40,049 bases of DNA from contig NZ_MDGL01000022.1 of assembly GCF_002742265.1 (NCBI RefSeq), forward strand, positions 1-40,049, given 5' to 3'. Under the pieces are notes generated by a model. That model had not been told where the DNA came from. It saw nothing but the letters and a program-made list of their open reading frames with translations, and did not search any database. The position numbers were made by a program, and so were the translations under genes. Within the stretch, counting starts at the first letter, position 1; each line of letters opens with the position of its first letter. Source of the stretch: Maribacter sp. 4G9. GTDB lineage: Bacteria > Bacteroidota > Bacteroidia > Flavobacteriales > Flavobacteriaceae. Below, in pieces: positions 32,694 to 40,049 of the stretch.

Positions 32694-32723
32694 GGGGGCG
32701 TCTCCGTCCAAAGTTTCGCCCCC
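32694..32723. terminator. GC-rich hairpin after ssb
   Basis: GGGGGCG (32694-32700) and CGCCCCC (32717-32723) form a 7-bp stem with A-runs on both sides. On the + strand no T-tract follows. On the - strand it would be a good terminator. It separates ssb from the next gene. Confidence 0.6.
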
Positions 32724-32761
32724 AAAAAATTAATTAATAATCCTATAATACATATAGAATC

Positions 32762-32989
32762 ATGGCAAATTTAATCAGTTTTCTACAATACATCGGGCTT
32801 ATGCCCAAGAATCGCAAGAACACCAAAAATCTTCCAACCGGTGTGCGGACTTCGATTATCAAAATACATCAGGACATTAAACAGATTGAGGTATTCTCCC
32901 CTATTGAACTGGACGAACTGGGAAATCCTATCGACGACCCAAAAAGCCCTTGTTTCCATCCGTTCATTTCCGAAACCGAAATCAAATAA
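32762..32989 (+). CDS. Hypothetical 75-residue plasmid protein
   Basis: The protein begins MANLISFLQYIGLMPKNRKN and contains IEVFSPIELDELGNPIDDP. It is short, soluble and not recognised. Its stop lies 5 bases before the start of the 32995 gene, so they share a transcript. Confidence 0.6.
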   Translation: MANLISFLQYIGLMPKNRKNTKNLPTGVRTSIIKIHQDIKQIEVFSPIELDELGNPIDDPKSPCFHPFISETEIK

Positions 32990-32994
32990 CGGTC

Positions 32995-33363
32995 ATGGGA
33001 AATACGAAACACAAAAAAGAAAGGGAGATAAAGGCAGCCTTGGAACGGTTTCAGGGCGGGGACGAACTTTATACCAATGAGACAATCGATTTCAGCTATA
33101 CCGAAGGGGTGTACTGGCTTGCAATCAACCATTTCCCCCATTGGTTCATTTATGGGATCGGTCTGGTATGTGGGGAACTTGAACCCAAAAACCCATTTAT
33201 CACGGTAACATTGGTGCGTACAAGAAAAGGTATTGATATAACCTATGACGACGGTAACGGCAATACACTTGAATCCAAGCACTACGATACCTTGACGATA
33301 CCTATTCAGGAAATCAAGTTTTACTACACCACCAAAACCCTGTTATTACCGAGCGAATATTAA
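32995..33363 (+). CDS. Hypothetical 122-residue plasmid protein
   Basis: The ATG at 32995 starts MGNTKHKKEREIKAALERFQ. The middle shows VYWLAINHFPHWFIYGIGLV and the end is beta-rich (PIQEIKFYYTTKTLLL). No named family is recognised. An upstream in-frame extension overlaps the previous gene and is not used. Confidence 0.62.
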   Translation: MGNTKHKKEREIKAALERFQGGDELYTNETIDFSYTEGVYWLAINHFPHWFIYGIGLVCGELEPKNPFITVTLVRTRKGIDITYDDGNGNTLESKHYDTLTIPIQEIKFYYTTKTLLLPSEY

Positions 33364-33369
33364 GTATAT

Positions 33370-33408
33370 ACCACATACTATATAGGATTAGTATATATAG
33401 TATGTGGT
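33370..33408. promoter_or_regulatory. Long inverted repeat, operator candidate before 33422
   Basis: Arms of 15 bases (33370-33384 and 33394-33408) are exact reverse complements around a 9-base spacer. The inner part is ACATACTATATA/TATATAGTATGT. It lies 14 bases before the ATG at 33422 and shares the TATATAGT core with the other operators. Confidence 0.6.
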
Positions 33409-33421
33409 CAATTAAAAGATT

Positions 33422-33652
33422 ATGGCAAAGGAATCAATATCGGAGATCCGGGAACTTTTGAGAAATGCGACCGAACGACTTGAAGAAGTCAGGGAAAAGG
33501 GCGACGAAGCAATATCCGCTTATGATCTGTCCATGGGTTACGATGCGAATTTTTACCTGAACGTTTCCCCGATGCTTGAATGTCATGTGGACTATTACCA
33601 ACGTCAGTTGGATGAAGCCCTGAAACACGGGGAACAGTTGAAACTGTTATAA
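33422..33652 (+). CDS. Hypothetical 76-residue plasmid protein
   Basis: The acidic, helical protein starts MAKESISEIRELLRNATERL and contains DLSMGYDANFYLNVSPMLECH. It has coiled-coil potential at both ends. No function is recognised. Both its upstream and downstream regions carry palindromic operators. Confidence 0.6.
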   Translation: MAKESISEIRELLRNATERLEEVREKGDEAISAYDLSMGYDANFYLNVSPMLECHVDYYQRQLDEALKHGEQLKLL

Positions 33653-33703
33653 AAAACCAAGAGTACTAAATATACTATATAAGTGTAGTATGTAGCGTAA
33701 AAA

Positions 33704-33719
33704 TATATAGTACTATATA
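33704..33719. promoter_or_regulatory. Palindromic operator candidate before the SprT-like gene
   Basis: TATATAGTACTATATA is identical to the 16-bp palindrome at 11004. It lies 11 bases before the ATG at 33731. Related fragments (ATACTATATA, TAGTATGTA) lie just upstream at 33672-33693. Confidence 0.6.
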
Positions 33720-33730
33720 AATTTAATTCA

Positions 33731-34426
33731 ATGGAAAATTCAAATAAACCCTCATCAAAATTTTACGGTCTGTTCCAATACGTGTTCGACCATTATAACG
33801 ATGCGCTTTTCGGTGGTACGATCAAGGATTGTCTTATAGTCGTAACCCGAAGAAAGAACGTGTTCGGACACTATGCGCATAAACGTTGGTTCAGCGTTCA
33901 GGACCAAGAAACGGACGAACTGGCGTTGAACCCCGCCATGTTCGTAAAGTTCCCTTTATTGGAAATATGCCAGACCATCGTACACGAAATGTGCCACGGT
34001 TGGCAGTACCATTACGGGAAACCCTCCCAGGCGGGATACCACAACAAGGAATGGGCGAACAAAATGATAGAGGTGGGATTGATGCCGAGCAGAACAGGAA
34101 AGCCAGGGGGAAAAACCGTAGGTCAGAACATGAACGATTATCCCATTGAGGACGGTCTATTCTTGGAAGCTACCGAGGAACTGATGAACAATGAAATTTT
34201 CGCAGGGCTGTATCTAGAGGTCAACCCCGAAATCGTCAACCTTTTGAACGATGATTCGCCCCTGTACGAACAGATAAAGGATCTGACCGTTACCCATACG
34301 TTCACAAAGCCCAAGACACCCATAAAGTCAAAATACTCTTGCGGATGTTCCAATGTTTGGGGCGCACCCAATCTTAACATCGGTTGCAACAGTTGTGGAA
34401 AGGTTATGAAAGAAATTATTAAGTAA
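33731..34426 (+). CDS. SprT-like metalloprotease-fold protein
   Basis: The 231-residue protein has the zinc motif HEMCH at residues 85-89 and a further His in GYHNKEW near 104, as in SprT/Spartan proteins. A C-terminal zinc ribbon follows with CGC and CNSC (about 208-225). Spartan-type enzymes digest proteins cross-linked to DNA. On a plasmid it might act on DNA-bound protein during transfer, for instance the covalent relaxase, but this is inference. It sits between ssb and parA. Confidence 0.88.
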   Translation: MENSNKPSSKFYGLFQYVFDHYNDALFGGTIKDCLIVVTRRKNVFGHYAHKRWFSVQDQETDELALNPAMFVKFPLLEICQTIVHEMCHGWQYHYGKPSQAGYHNKEWANKMIEVGLMPSRTGKPGGKTVGQNMNDYPIEDGLFLEATEELMNNEIFAGLYLEVNPEIVNLLNDDSPLYEQIKDLTVTHTFTKPKTPIKSKYSCGCSNVWGAPNLNIGCNSCGKVMKEIIK

Positions 34427-34430
34427 ATAA

Positions 34431-34472
34431 AGTATGTATAGCATACTATATATACTAAACATATTATATTTG
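34431..34472 (+). promoter_or_regulatory. parA promoter and operator
   Basis: AGTATG (34431) and CATACT (34442-34447) form an inverted repeat, followed by TATATACTA. The -7 box TATATTTG at 34465-34472 matches TAnnTTTG. The first in-frame ATG (34474) would lie at or before the transcription start, so the ATG at 34495 is preferred for parA. Confidence 0.6.
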
Positions 34473-34494
34473 TATGGTAAAAGCTAAGAACACA

Positions 34495-35253
34495 ATGAGC
34501 ATAACAGCTATAATGAACCAAAAAGGGGGGGTCGGTAAAACGACCACTTGCATCAACTTGGCCGCCCAAGCGGCATTGAGCGGTAGGACCCTGATGGTGG
34601 ATGCGGACAAGCAGTCCAGTCTATCACGTAATTTTGGGGAAGCAGACCCGAAAACAAGCATCTATGACGCTTTTATGGGCAGACCCTTTGAAGTTGTCAA
34701 TGTACGGAAGAACCTTGACCTGTTGCCTGCAACAATCGATTTTGCGGGTGTCGATTTGGAGATTCAAAACGAGTTTTCTAGGGAAATGATCCTTTCCAAG
34801 GCCATTTCCAAGATCAAGGGCAACTATGAATATATCTTTATCGATTGCCCACCCGATATTAGCCTTGTTACGATAAATGCCCTGGCATGTTCGGATTTCG
34901 TGATCCTTCCCATCAAAGCTTCAAGATTCAGCATTGATGGAATTACCATCATGCTTGATTTTATAACGAAAATCAAGAACGGGCTTAATCCCGATATTTC
35001 CATTCTAGGATTGCTTTTGACCCACTATGACGAACGTTTGAAAATAAGCAAGCACATTGAAAAGGAAATCAAGGAGAATGGCTGGGACGTTGCCCTGTTC
35101 GATACCCGGATACGCAACAATACGGCTATCGAAAATTCACAGTTCGAGAAAAAGACCATTTTTGAATTTGACAAAAGATGTCATGGAACCATCGACTATA
35201 TGAACCTTGGCAAGGAAGTAAAACGAAAAATCAGAAAACACAATTCACTATGA
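34495..35253 (+). CDS. parA: ParA-type partition ATPase
   Basis: The 252-residue protein starts MSITAIMNQKGGVGKTTTCI with the deviant Walker A KGGVGKTT at 10-17, and has a Walker A' (MVDADKQSSL) and a Walker B (FIDCPPDI). ParA moves plasmid copies apart before division. A 259-residue form from ATG 34474 is possible but lies too near the -7 box. Its stop overlaps the start of the small partner gene (ATGA). The size is that of a type Ib ParA without an N-terminal DNA-binding domain. Confidence 0.93.
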   Translation: MSITAIMNQKGGVGKTTTCINLAAQAALSGRTLMVDADKQSSLSRNFGEADPKTSIYDAFMGRPFEVVNVRKNLDLLPATIDFAGVDLEIQNEFSREMILSKAISKIKGNYEYIFIDCPPDISLVTINALACSDFVILPIKASRFSIDGITIMLDFITKIKNGLNPDISILGLLLTHYDERLKISKHIEKEIKENGWDVALFDTRIRNNTAIENSQFEKKTIFEFDKRCHGTIDYMNLGKEVKRKIRKHNSL

Positions 35254-35525
35254 GCATAGATAATTTATTGGCAGGAAGCAAAAAGAACAAGGGCAGTGCC
35301 AAAACGAAGCAACAAGACGCACCGATTGAGGAAGCGCCCCTAAAAGTGTACAGGCGTTTGTACATATTTCAGGAATCGGTGGAACTTTTGGACGATATAA
35401 CCTATTCCAAGGAACAGCAGGGGGATTACTCCTATACCCAAGGGGATGCCATCCGTGAAGGATTGGAACTTTTAGCGAAGAAGATAAGCGCCAAGAAAGC
35501 CCCACAGGGGTATAAGAAAAAATAA
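35250..35525 (+). CDS. Small ParA partner, candidate centromere-binding protein
   Basis: The 91-residue protein has a basic, disordered N-terminus (LLAGSKKNKGSAKTKQQ) and a folded C-terminal part (VYRRLYIFQESVELLDDITY, then TQGDAIREGLELLAKK). The latter resembles a ribbon-helix-helix. The 4-base overlap with parA suggests it is the ParB/ParG-like partner. The palindromes upstream of parA may be its binding sites. The family is not certain. Confidence 0.7.
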   Translation: MSIDNLLAGSKKNKGSAKTKQQDAPIEEAPLKVYRRLYIFQESVELLDDITYSKEQQGDYSYTQGDAIREGLELLAKKISAKKAPQGYKKK

Positions 35526-35534
35526 TCCATAGTT

Positions 35535-35783
35535 ATGAAAATGACCTTTTACATCGACAATCGGGTGGACCAAAAAAAGGAGCTGACCCATTCGGAACTG
35601 ATCAGCGAATTCGTGGCCAACGAACAGGCTTATCAAAATCTTTTGTACGGTCAACCGTTCGAGCGTTGTTTTTTGGCATCGATGCCCGGGGTCCCGGAAC
35701 CGGTTAGGATTTCCGATGAAGATTGGAAGGGTCTTTGGAACGAGTTCAAAAGTCAGGTGCCGAATCCTGAATATAAAGTGTAG
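35535..35783 (+). CDS. Hypothetical 82-residue plasmid protein
   Basis: The protein starts MKMTFYIDNRVDQKKELTHS and ends EFKSQVPNPEYKV. It is soluble, with an alpha-beta look. It lies 9 bases after the ParA partner gene and is probably in the same operon. No motif is recognised. Confidence 0.6.
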   Translation: MKMTFYIDNRVDQKKELTHSELISEFVANEQAYQNLLYGQPFERCFLASMPGVPEPVRISDEDWKGLWNEFKSQVPNPEYKV

Positions 35784-35813
35784 ATTTTGAAACCCTGAAT
35801 AAACAATATAAGC

Positions 35814-36083
35814 ATGAAAACAGAGGATATCTTAAAAATGATTGAAGGGCAGAACCATCAAATGGATGTTAGCAAGCTTCTTATCAATGTTCTTTGTGAA
35901 AACATCCTTAATCAAAAATACCTTCAGGCGATTTTGGAATCACAAATACAGATTATGGCAAAATTAAACGACAACCCCGACATTGATGTGGAAGAGCAAT
36001 TAAATACTGTTCATGATAAGATTATGGAGGCTGCCGATGTGGAAGTTCTAGAAGCTTTTCAACAAATTATTCGAAAGGATTAA
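35814..36083 (+). CDS. Hypothetical 89-residue helical protein
   Basis: The all-helical acidic protein starts MKTEDILKMIEGQNHQMDVS. No known motif is visible. It is preceded by GAATAAACAATAT, a leader motif repeated before the next two genes. Confidence 0.58.
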   Translation: MKTEDILKMIEGQNHQMDVSKLLINVLCENILNQKYLQAILESQIQIMAKLNDNPDIDVEEQLNTVHDKIMEAADVEVLEAFQQIIRKD

Positions 36084-36093
36084 ATAAACGATT

Positions 36094-36234
36094 ATGAAAT
36101 ATACAAAACCAGAAAATTTTAAGCCTACTGCCGAACAAATGAAAGTTGCTGCAGAAGAACTGTCAAAACATCTTTCTAAAGAAAAAGTATTGAAAACTAG
36201 AGATGGGCAAATAATCAGAGGCAAAAGAGATTAA
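36094..36234 (+). CDS. Hypothetical 46-residue protein
   Basis: The peptide starts MKYTKPENFKPTAEQMKVAA and ends KTRDGQIIRGKRD. It has a basic C-terminus. It starts inside a repeated leader (TAAATAAACGATTAT at 36081), 10 bases after the previous stop. It looks like a small regulatory protein, but no family is recognised. Confidence 0.5.
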   Translation: MKYTKPENFKPTAEQMKVAAEELSKHLSKEKVLKTRDGQIIRGKRD

Positions 36235-36269
36235 GGTCTAAATAAACGATAATATAAAACCAATGGAAT

Positions 36270-36698
36270 ATGAATAGACCAAAAGTTGGTATTGGAGTGA
36301 TAATTCAAAATGACAATAATGAAATTTTAATAGGTAAAAGAAAAGGAAGTCATTCACCATTTTATTCAATCCCGGGAGGACATCTTGAGAATGGCGAAAC
36401 ATTTGAAGAAGCCGCAATCAAGGAGGTTTATGAAGAGACTGGATTAAAAATCAAGAATCCAAAAGTAATATGTGTTACAAATAATTTGAGAACATATATT
36501 AAGGAAAACAAACATTATGTATCGATTAATTTATTTACAAATGATTATGAAGGAAAATTAGAAGTAAAAGAAGTAGATAAATGCGAATCTTGGGAATGGC
36601 ACTCATTAACAAAGATTCCAAAGCCACATTTTGATGCAAGTGAATTTGCAATTCATTGCTTCATAAAAAATCAATTTTATATTAGTGGACAAAAATGA
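36270..36698 (+). CDS. Nudix hydrolase, NUDT15/MTH2-like
   Basis: The 142-residue protein carries a Nudix box at about residues 36-58, GGHLENGETFEEAAIKEVYE continuing ETGL. The usual Arg of REVxEE is replaced by Lys. The flanking parts (LIGKRKGSHSPFYSIPGGHL and EVDKCESWEWHSL) resemble NUDT15-type nucleotide pyrophosphatases, which clean modified nucleotides. The substrate is not determined. The gene is more AT-rich than the backbone and lies next to a Tn3-type end, so it may be a recent arrival. Confidence 0.88.
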   Translation: MNRPKVGIGVIIQNDNNEILIGKRKGSHSPFYSIPGGHLENGETFEEAAIKEVYEETGLKIKNPKVICVTNNLRTYIKENKHYVSINLFTNDYEGKLEVKEVDKCESWEWHSLTKIPKPHFDASEFAIHCFIKNQFYISGQK

Positions 36699-36714
36699 AA
36701 ATTTCCTACAACAA

Positions 36715-36761
36715 GGGGTAGTGACCTCATAGCTACGAAAAGTATCAATTCAGCTCATAAG
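36715..36761 (+). mobile_element. Tn3-type terminal inverted repeat (left-hand end)
   Basis: The repeat starts GGGGTAGTGACCTCATAGCT and ends CAGCTCATAAG, giving the GGGG...TAAG frame typical of Tn3-family ends, although 47 bp is longer than the usual 38. It lies 59 bases before the transposase start. A related inverted copy is at 6224-6269. Confidence 0.7.
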
Positions 36762-36820
36762 CCCCATAAATACAAGGGTTGGTAATTTAGCATAATCCTT
36801 AAATTGTCAAAAAGTCAAAA

Positions 36821-39715
36821 ATGGAAGACAATTTAAGCACAAACTGGTTTATAAGTTACGACGAAGCAGAACTACTTAAAAACAAGAGATACCCACATAA
36901 ACTGGCATTTGCACTGCAGTTAAAGAATTATTCGGAAACCGGTGCCTTCATATCGAAAGAAAAGGACATAAGATCTGATTTGATCGATCATCTCTGTACC
37001 CAATTACATACGAATCCATCGATTTTGAAAGATTATAATTGGATGTCAAGTACGGCCAAAAGGCACCGTTCAGAGATTCTGATGTTCTTAAAAATTGGAC
37101 GTCCAGGCGCAGTCGACCAACAAGAATTGAGATTTTTGATGTGCGACCAATTGTTCCCGACAGGCATCCAAAAGGAAGAGGCGAACGATCTTGCCAAAAA
37201 ATGGTATTTCGAGAAAAGGTTAAAGTGTCCTCCGGAAAATGCCCTTTACAGAGAAATAGCGTCTGCCTTTGCCGACTTTGAAAATAAGCTGTTCACCCAT
37301 GTTGCCTCACTTTTGGGAAGAGGAACGACTGAACTGTTCGACCGCTGCCTTAGAAGTGAACCACATGAAAATGGTTCGTTCACCTGGATTCGTTCCGACC
37401 CTGGCCGTACCAGTCTAGCTACCATTCTCAGCGAACTGGACAAATTGTCGTTTATCGAGGACTGCGGATTGCCCGCAAAAGAAATCGGCGGGATACATCC
37501 CAAGATTCGGGAAAGGCTTTACAAAAGGATAGCCTCCGAGTCGGCCTGGGAAATAAGGCGGCACCCACCATACATAAGGGATACCTTGATGTGCATCTTT
37601 CTTTATGTCAGAAGGCAGAAAATCATCGATGACCTTGTGGACCTGTTCATCCTCCTAGTGGGAAAGCTATCAAAGAAGGCGAAAAAGAAAGTGGAGACCG
37701 TATTGGTAAAGGAAATGAAACGGGTCTATGGCAAGACGACACTTTTGGCACGAATTGCTAAGGCATCATTGAAAGACCCTAAAGGCACCATCACCAAAGT
37801 AATATTTCCAATTGCCAGCAAAGCGAAACTCTCCGATATCGTCAAAGAGCACAAATATTCCGGAAAGGGTTTTAAAAATGAGATACACAACTTGGTGCGT
37901 TCCAGTTATTCCTCCCACTATCGGAGAATGGTGCCACAGATATTGGGCAGTCTGACCTTTAGGTCAAATAATGATTCACACGCGCCCATCTTGGATGCCA
38001 TCGACTGGCTCATGGAGAACCCAGTACACAACTCAAAGTTTTCTCTTGCCGATGGTTCGGTTCCCACATCGGATATTATCAGGCCCAGTTTTATAAAACT
38101 TATCAAAGGGATGGGCAAAGGTGATATGGACCGAGTGGATTATGAAATAGCCGTCCTCGAAGCTTTGAGAAAACGACTTCGGTGCAAGGAGATATGGGTG
38201 GAAGGGGCGGATAAATACCGTAATCCCGATGAGGACGTTCCCATGGATTTCAATATTAACAGGAAATTCTACTATGACCGGTTGGGCGTTGAGAACGACC
38301 CGGCAGAGTTTACTAGCGGACTGAAGGAAGAAATGGAGACCGCATTGAGAATGTTGAACGAGAACCTGCCATCCAACAAATATGTAAGGTTAAGGCAGTC
38401 GGGAGTTAAGAATATCGTACTCTCTCCCTCGGATCCTCTCATGGATCCACCTAATATAAGTGCGCTCAAGGGAGAGGTCCAATCCAAATGGCCAATGACC
38501 TCCCTTTTGGATATACTTCGCGAGGCGGACAGTTGGTCCAGCTTTACAAAATCGTTCAAAAGTGTGAGGACTTCGGAACGGTTGTCGCCCGAACAGCTCA
38601 GGAAAAGGTTGCTTTTGGTGCTCTACGGCCTTGGAACCAATATGGGGCTCAATCGTCTGGCATCGGGCAACCAAGTCAGTTACAAGGAGCTCCGCCATGT
38701 CAAGAACGCCTATATCCATAAGGATTCCCTGCGTAGGGCGATCAGGGAAGTCGCCAATGGGACATTCTTGGTCAAGGACACCAAACTTTGGGGCGAGGCC
38801 ACCACCTCATGTGCCTCGGATTCAAAGAAGTTTGGTTCTTGGGACCAGAACCTGATGACGGAATGGCACATAAGGTACGGGGGAAAAGGTGTAATGATCT
38901 ATTGGCATGTCGACACCCGCTCAACCTGTATCTATTCCCAACTGAAGAAATGCTCCTCCTCTGAGGTGGCAAATATGATAGAGGGGGTGCTCAAGCACTG
39001 TACCGATATGAAGGTTGAAAAACAGTTTGTGGACACCCATGGCCAGAGCGAGGTCGCCTTTGCCTTTTGCAGGCTATTGGGGTTTGAGCTGATGCCAAGG
39101 TTGAAGAGCATCGCCTCACAGAAACTTTACCTTCCGGATATTTCCCTAAAGAAAGAGCTCAAAAACCTTTTGCCCATACTAAATAGGGGCATTAAATGGG
39201 AAATCATAGAAAGGCAATATGATGAAATGGTAAAATACACAGCCGCTCTGGAACAGGGAACGGCCGACCCCGAATCGATTTTGAAAAGGTTCACTAGGGG
39301 AAACGAAAGCCATCCGACCTACAGGGCCCTTCAGGAATTAGGGAAGGCCGTGAAAACGATATTCCTTTGCCGTTACTTGGCCGATGAAAATGTTCGAAGG
39401 GAAATACACGGGGGCCTGAATGTGATAGAGAATTGGAACTCTGCGAACGGTTTCATCTTTTTCGGAAAAAGTGGCGAGGTTTCATCGAACCGTTTGGAAG
39501 AGCAGGAACTGTCTGTACTGGCATTACATCTGCTTCAGAACTGCCTGGTTTATGTCAATACACTTATGATACAACGTGTGGTGGCCGAAAACGGATGGAT
39601 GGAAAGATTTGACAAGGAAGATTATCGTGCATTGAGCCCATTGATACATGCCCATGTGAACCCCTATGGAAAGTTTGAGTTGGATATGGACAAAAACCTT
39701 GGACTTGTTGTATAG
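36821..39715 (+). CDS. tnpA: Tn3-family transposase
   Basis: The 964-residue protein has the usual length of a Tn3-family transposase. The N-terminal DNA-binding part covers about the first 300 residues. The C-terminal DDE domain shows [34 protein letters not shown] and [20 protein letters not shown], which contain the acidic catalytic residues. It carries out replicative transposition and leaves cointegrates that a resolvase separates. No resolvase lies next to it. The only one in the window is at 4297. Its stop is close to another possible terminal repeat. Confidence 0.95.
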   Translation: MEDNLSTNWFISYDEAELLKNKRYPHKLAFALQLKNYSETGAFISKEKDIRSDLIDHLCTQLHTNPSILKDYNWMSSTAKRHRSEILMFLKIGRPGAVDQQELRFLMCDQLFPTGIQKEEANDLAKKWYFEKRLKCPPENALYREIASAFADFENKLFTHVASLLGRGTTELFDRCLRSEPHENGSFTWIRSDPGRTSLATILSELDKLSFIEDCGLPAKEIGGIHPKIRERLYKRIASESAWEIRRHPPYIRDTLMCIFLYVRRQKIIDDLVDLFILLVGKLSKKAKKKVETVLVKEMKRVYGKTTLLARIAKASLKDPKGTITKVIFPIASKAKLSDIVKEHKYSGKGFKNEIHNLVRSSYSSHYRRMVPQILGSLTFRSNNDSHAPILDAIDWLMENPVHNSKFSLADGSVPTSDIIRPSFIKLIKGMGKGDMDRVDYEIAVLEALRKRLRCKEIWVEGADKYRNPDEDVPMDFNINRKFYYDRLGVENDPAEFTSGLKEEMETALRMLNENLPSNKYVRLRQSGVKNIVLSPSDPLMDPPNISALKGEVQSKWPMTSLLDILREADSWSSFTKSFKSVRTSERLSPEQLRKRLLLVLYGLGTNMGLNRLASGNQVSYKELRHVKNAYIHKDSLRRAIREVANGTFLVKDTKLWGEATTSCASDSKKFGSWDQNLMTEWHIRYGGKGVMIYWHVDTRSTCIYSQLKKCSSSEVANMIEGVLKHCTDMKVEKQFVDTHGQSEVAFAFCRLLGFELMPRLKSIASQKLYLPDISLKKELKNLLPILNRGIKWEIIERQYDEMVKYTAALEQGTADPESILKRFTRGNESHPTYRALQELGKAVKTIFLCRYLADENVRREIHGGLNVIENWNSANGFIFFGKSGEVSSNRLEEQELSVLALHLLQNCLVYVNTLMIQRVVAENGWMERFDKEDYRALSPLIHAHVNPYGKFELDMDKNLGLVV

Positions 39716-39717
39716 GT

Positions 39718-39764
39718 CGATTATCTCTGTGCCGAAAAAGGTTCGTTTTATGACACTACAACGG
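39718..39764 (-). mobile_element. Possible Tn3-type end adjacent to tnpA stop
   Basis: Read on the minus strand, TAGTGTCATAAAACGAACC (39758-39740) resembles the outer part of the other Tn3-type repeats. It shares TAGTG with both and CATAAAACGA with the copy at 6224-6269. The outermost bases are GTTG and not GGGG. In Tn3-family elements tnpA commonly ends at the terminal repeat. It may be the end of a tnpA-only element or a decayed end. Confidence 0.4.
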
Positions 39765-39785
39765 TTTGTGTATGAAGCGTTGGCA
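39757..39785 (-). repeat. Remnant of an attC-like site
   Basis: GTTGGCA at 39779-39785 follows ACGGTTTGTGTATGAAGC. Read on the minus strand it begins TGCCAAC, as the start of an attC site. The second half is missing or replaced by the transposon end. A near-perfect 14-bp direct repeat (GTAATGTTTATTTA at 39814 and 39833) lies to the right. The stretch 39786-39951 holds no gene. Confidence 0.35.
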
Positions 39786-39875
39786 TTTCTAAGCACTTCA
39801 TTTTCAGTTTACCGTAATGTTTATTTATAACTGTAATGTTCATTTAACCACTTATTGCCCAATGATTTATACACG

Positions 39876-39892
39876 TTGTGCCTGTTGCACAA
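39876..39892. repeat. Small palindrome, possible IS left end
   Basis: TTGTGC (39876-39881) and GCACAA (39887-39892) flank CTGTT, about 60 bases before the IS1182-type start codon. Terminal repeats of such elements lie at this distance. The right end is outside the window, so the limits cannot be fixed. Confidence 0.35.
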
Positions 39893-39951
39893 GTTATAAA
39901 AAAAGGGGCATTTCGATCTTGCCGATCCGTAAAAGGATCGTAACTTTAGGT

Positions 39952-40049
39952 ATGCAGGGTAAAAAGGATTATCAAGAGAAGCTTTTCAATAATTTCCAAT
40001 TAAGTGACCGGGTACCGCAGACGAATTTCTACCGTCGTTTAAAAGGCGT
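39952..40049 (+). CDS. IS1182-family transposase, N-terminal part (partial)
   Basis: The frame starts MQGKKDYQEKLFNNFQLSDR and continues VPQTNFYRRLKG to the window edge. This is the conserved opening of IS1182-type DDE transposases in Bacteroidetes. Only 32 residues are visible, so it cannot be said whether the gene is intact. The insertion lies in the accessory region next to the Tn3-type transposase. Confidence 0.85.
   Translation, partial: MQGKKDYQEKLFNNFQLSDRVPQTNFYRRLKG

Noticed and set aside
39952..40049. Reading frame that continues from the window end into position 2
   Set aside because: Joining the ends gives an open frame, but it would fuse an IS1182 transposase start to a maturase end. 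This has a one in three chance of occurring and does not prove the window is a closed circle.
1..40049. tRNA or rRNA genes
   Set aside because: No cloverleaf or rRNA-like sequence was noticed on either strand by eye. A dedicated scan was not possible.

Overview
The window looks like most of a conjugative plasmid from a member of the Flavobacteriaceae (Bacteroidetes). Four things support this: a Bacteroidetes-type transfer operon in the order traE-F-G-I-J-K-M-N-O, a BfmA/BtgA-type mobilization protein, TAnnTTTG promoter -7 boxes, and close relatives of flavobacterial proteins throughout. A Rep_3-type initiator gene flanked by about a dozen iterons shows that the DNA is a replicon and not only an integrated element.

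Layout. (1) Positions 1-6269 are a mobile, accessory region. It holds the 3' end of a group II intron, a gene for a small membrane protein, a three-gene block (SDR oxidoreductase, membrane protein, AraC regulator) bounded by attC-like sites, a short tyrosine recombinase, a serine resolvase, an ABC-type ATPase, and a Tn3-type terminal inverted repeat near 6224-6269. (2) Positions 6270-10380 hold small plasmid genes, a HicAB toxin-antitoxin pair and the rep gene with its iterons. (3) Positions 10381-25670 are the transfer module: a probable oriT region, mobilization protein, relaxase, coupling protein, the mating-pair-formation genes, two lipoproteins and an M23 peptidase. (4) Positions 25680-29700 hold small hypothetical genes, a RadC-like JAB protein and a small HTH protein. 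(5) Positions 29733-31756 hold two further AT-rich cassettes with attC-like ends. (6) Positions 31757-36250 hold ssb, a SprT-like protein, parA with a small partner gene, and small hypotheticals. (7) Positions 36270-40049 hold a Nudix hydrolase, a Tn3-family transposase with terminal repeats, and the start of an IS1182-type transposase.

The most unusual feature is a set of integron-like gene cassettes. Three blocks each begin with GTTRGC plus four bases, and each ends with the exact reverse complement of its own ten bases. That end is followed by an imperfect palindrome of about 130 bp that finishes in the next GTTGGC. This is the geometry of integron cassettes and attC sites. However, the only tyrosine recombinase present is a XerC/D-like protein of 272 residues that lacks the extra IntI segment. 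One cassette lies directly next to the 5' end of the recombinase gene and reads away from it, as in an integron. Two others sit 26 kb away in the plasmid backbone. Tn3-type repeats at 36715 and 6269 face each other across the window ends. If the plasmid is circular, a Tn3-family transposon could carry the recombinase and its cassettes, much as Tn21-like elements carry integrons.

A second plasmid-wide pattern is a palindrome built on TATATAGT/ACTATATA. It occurs before the mobilization operon, ssb, two small-gene units and parA, and it suggests one shared regulator.
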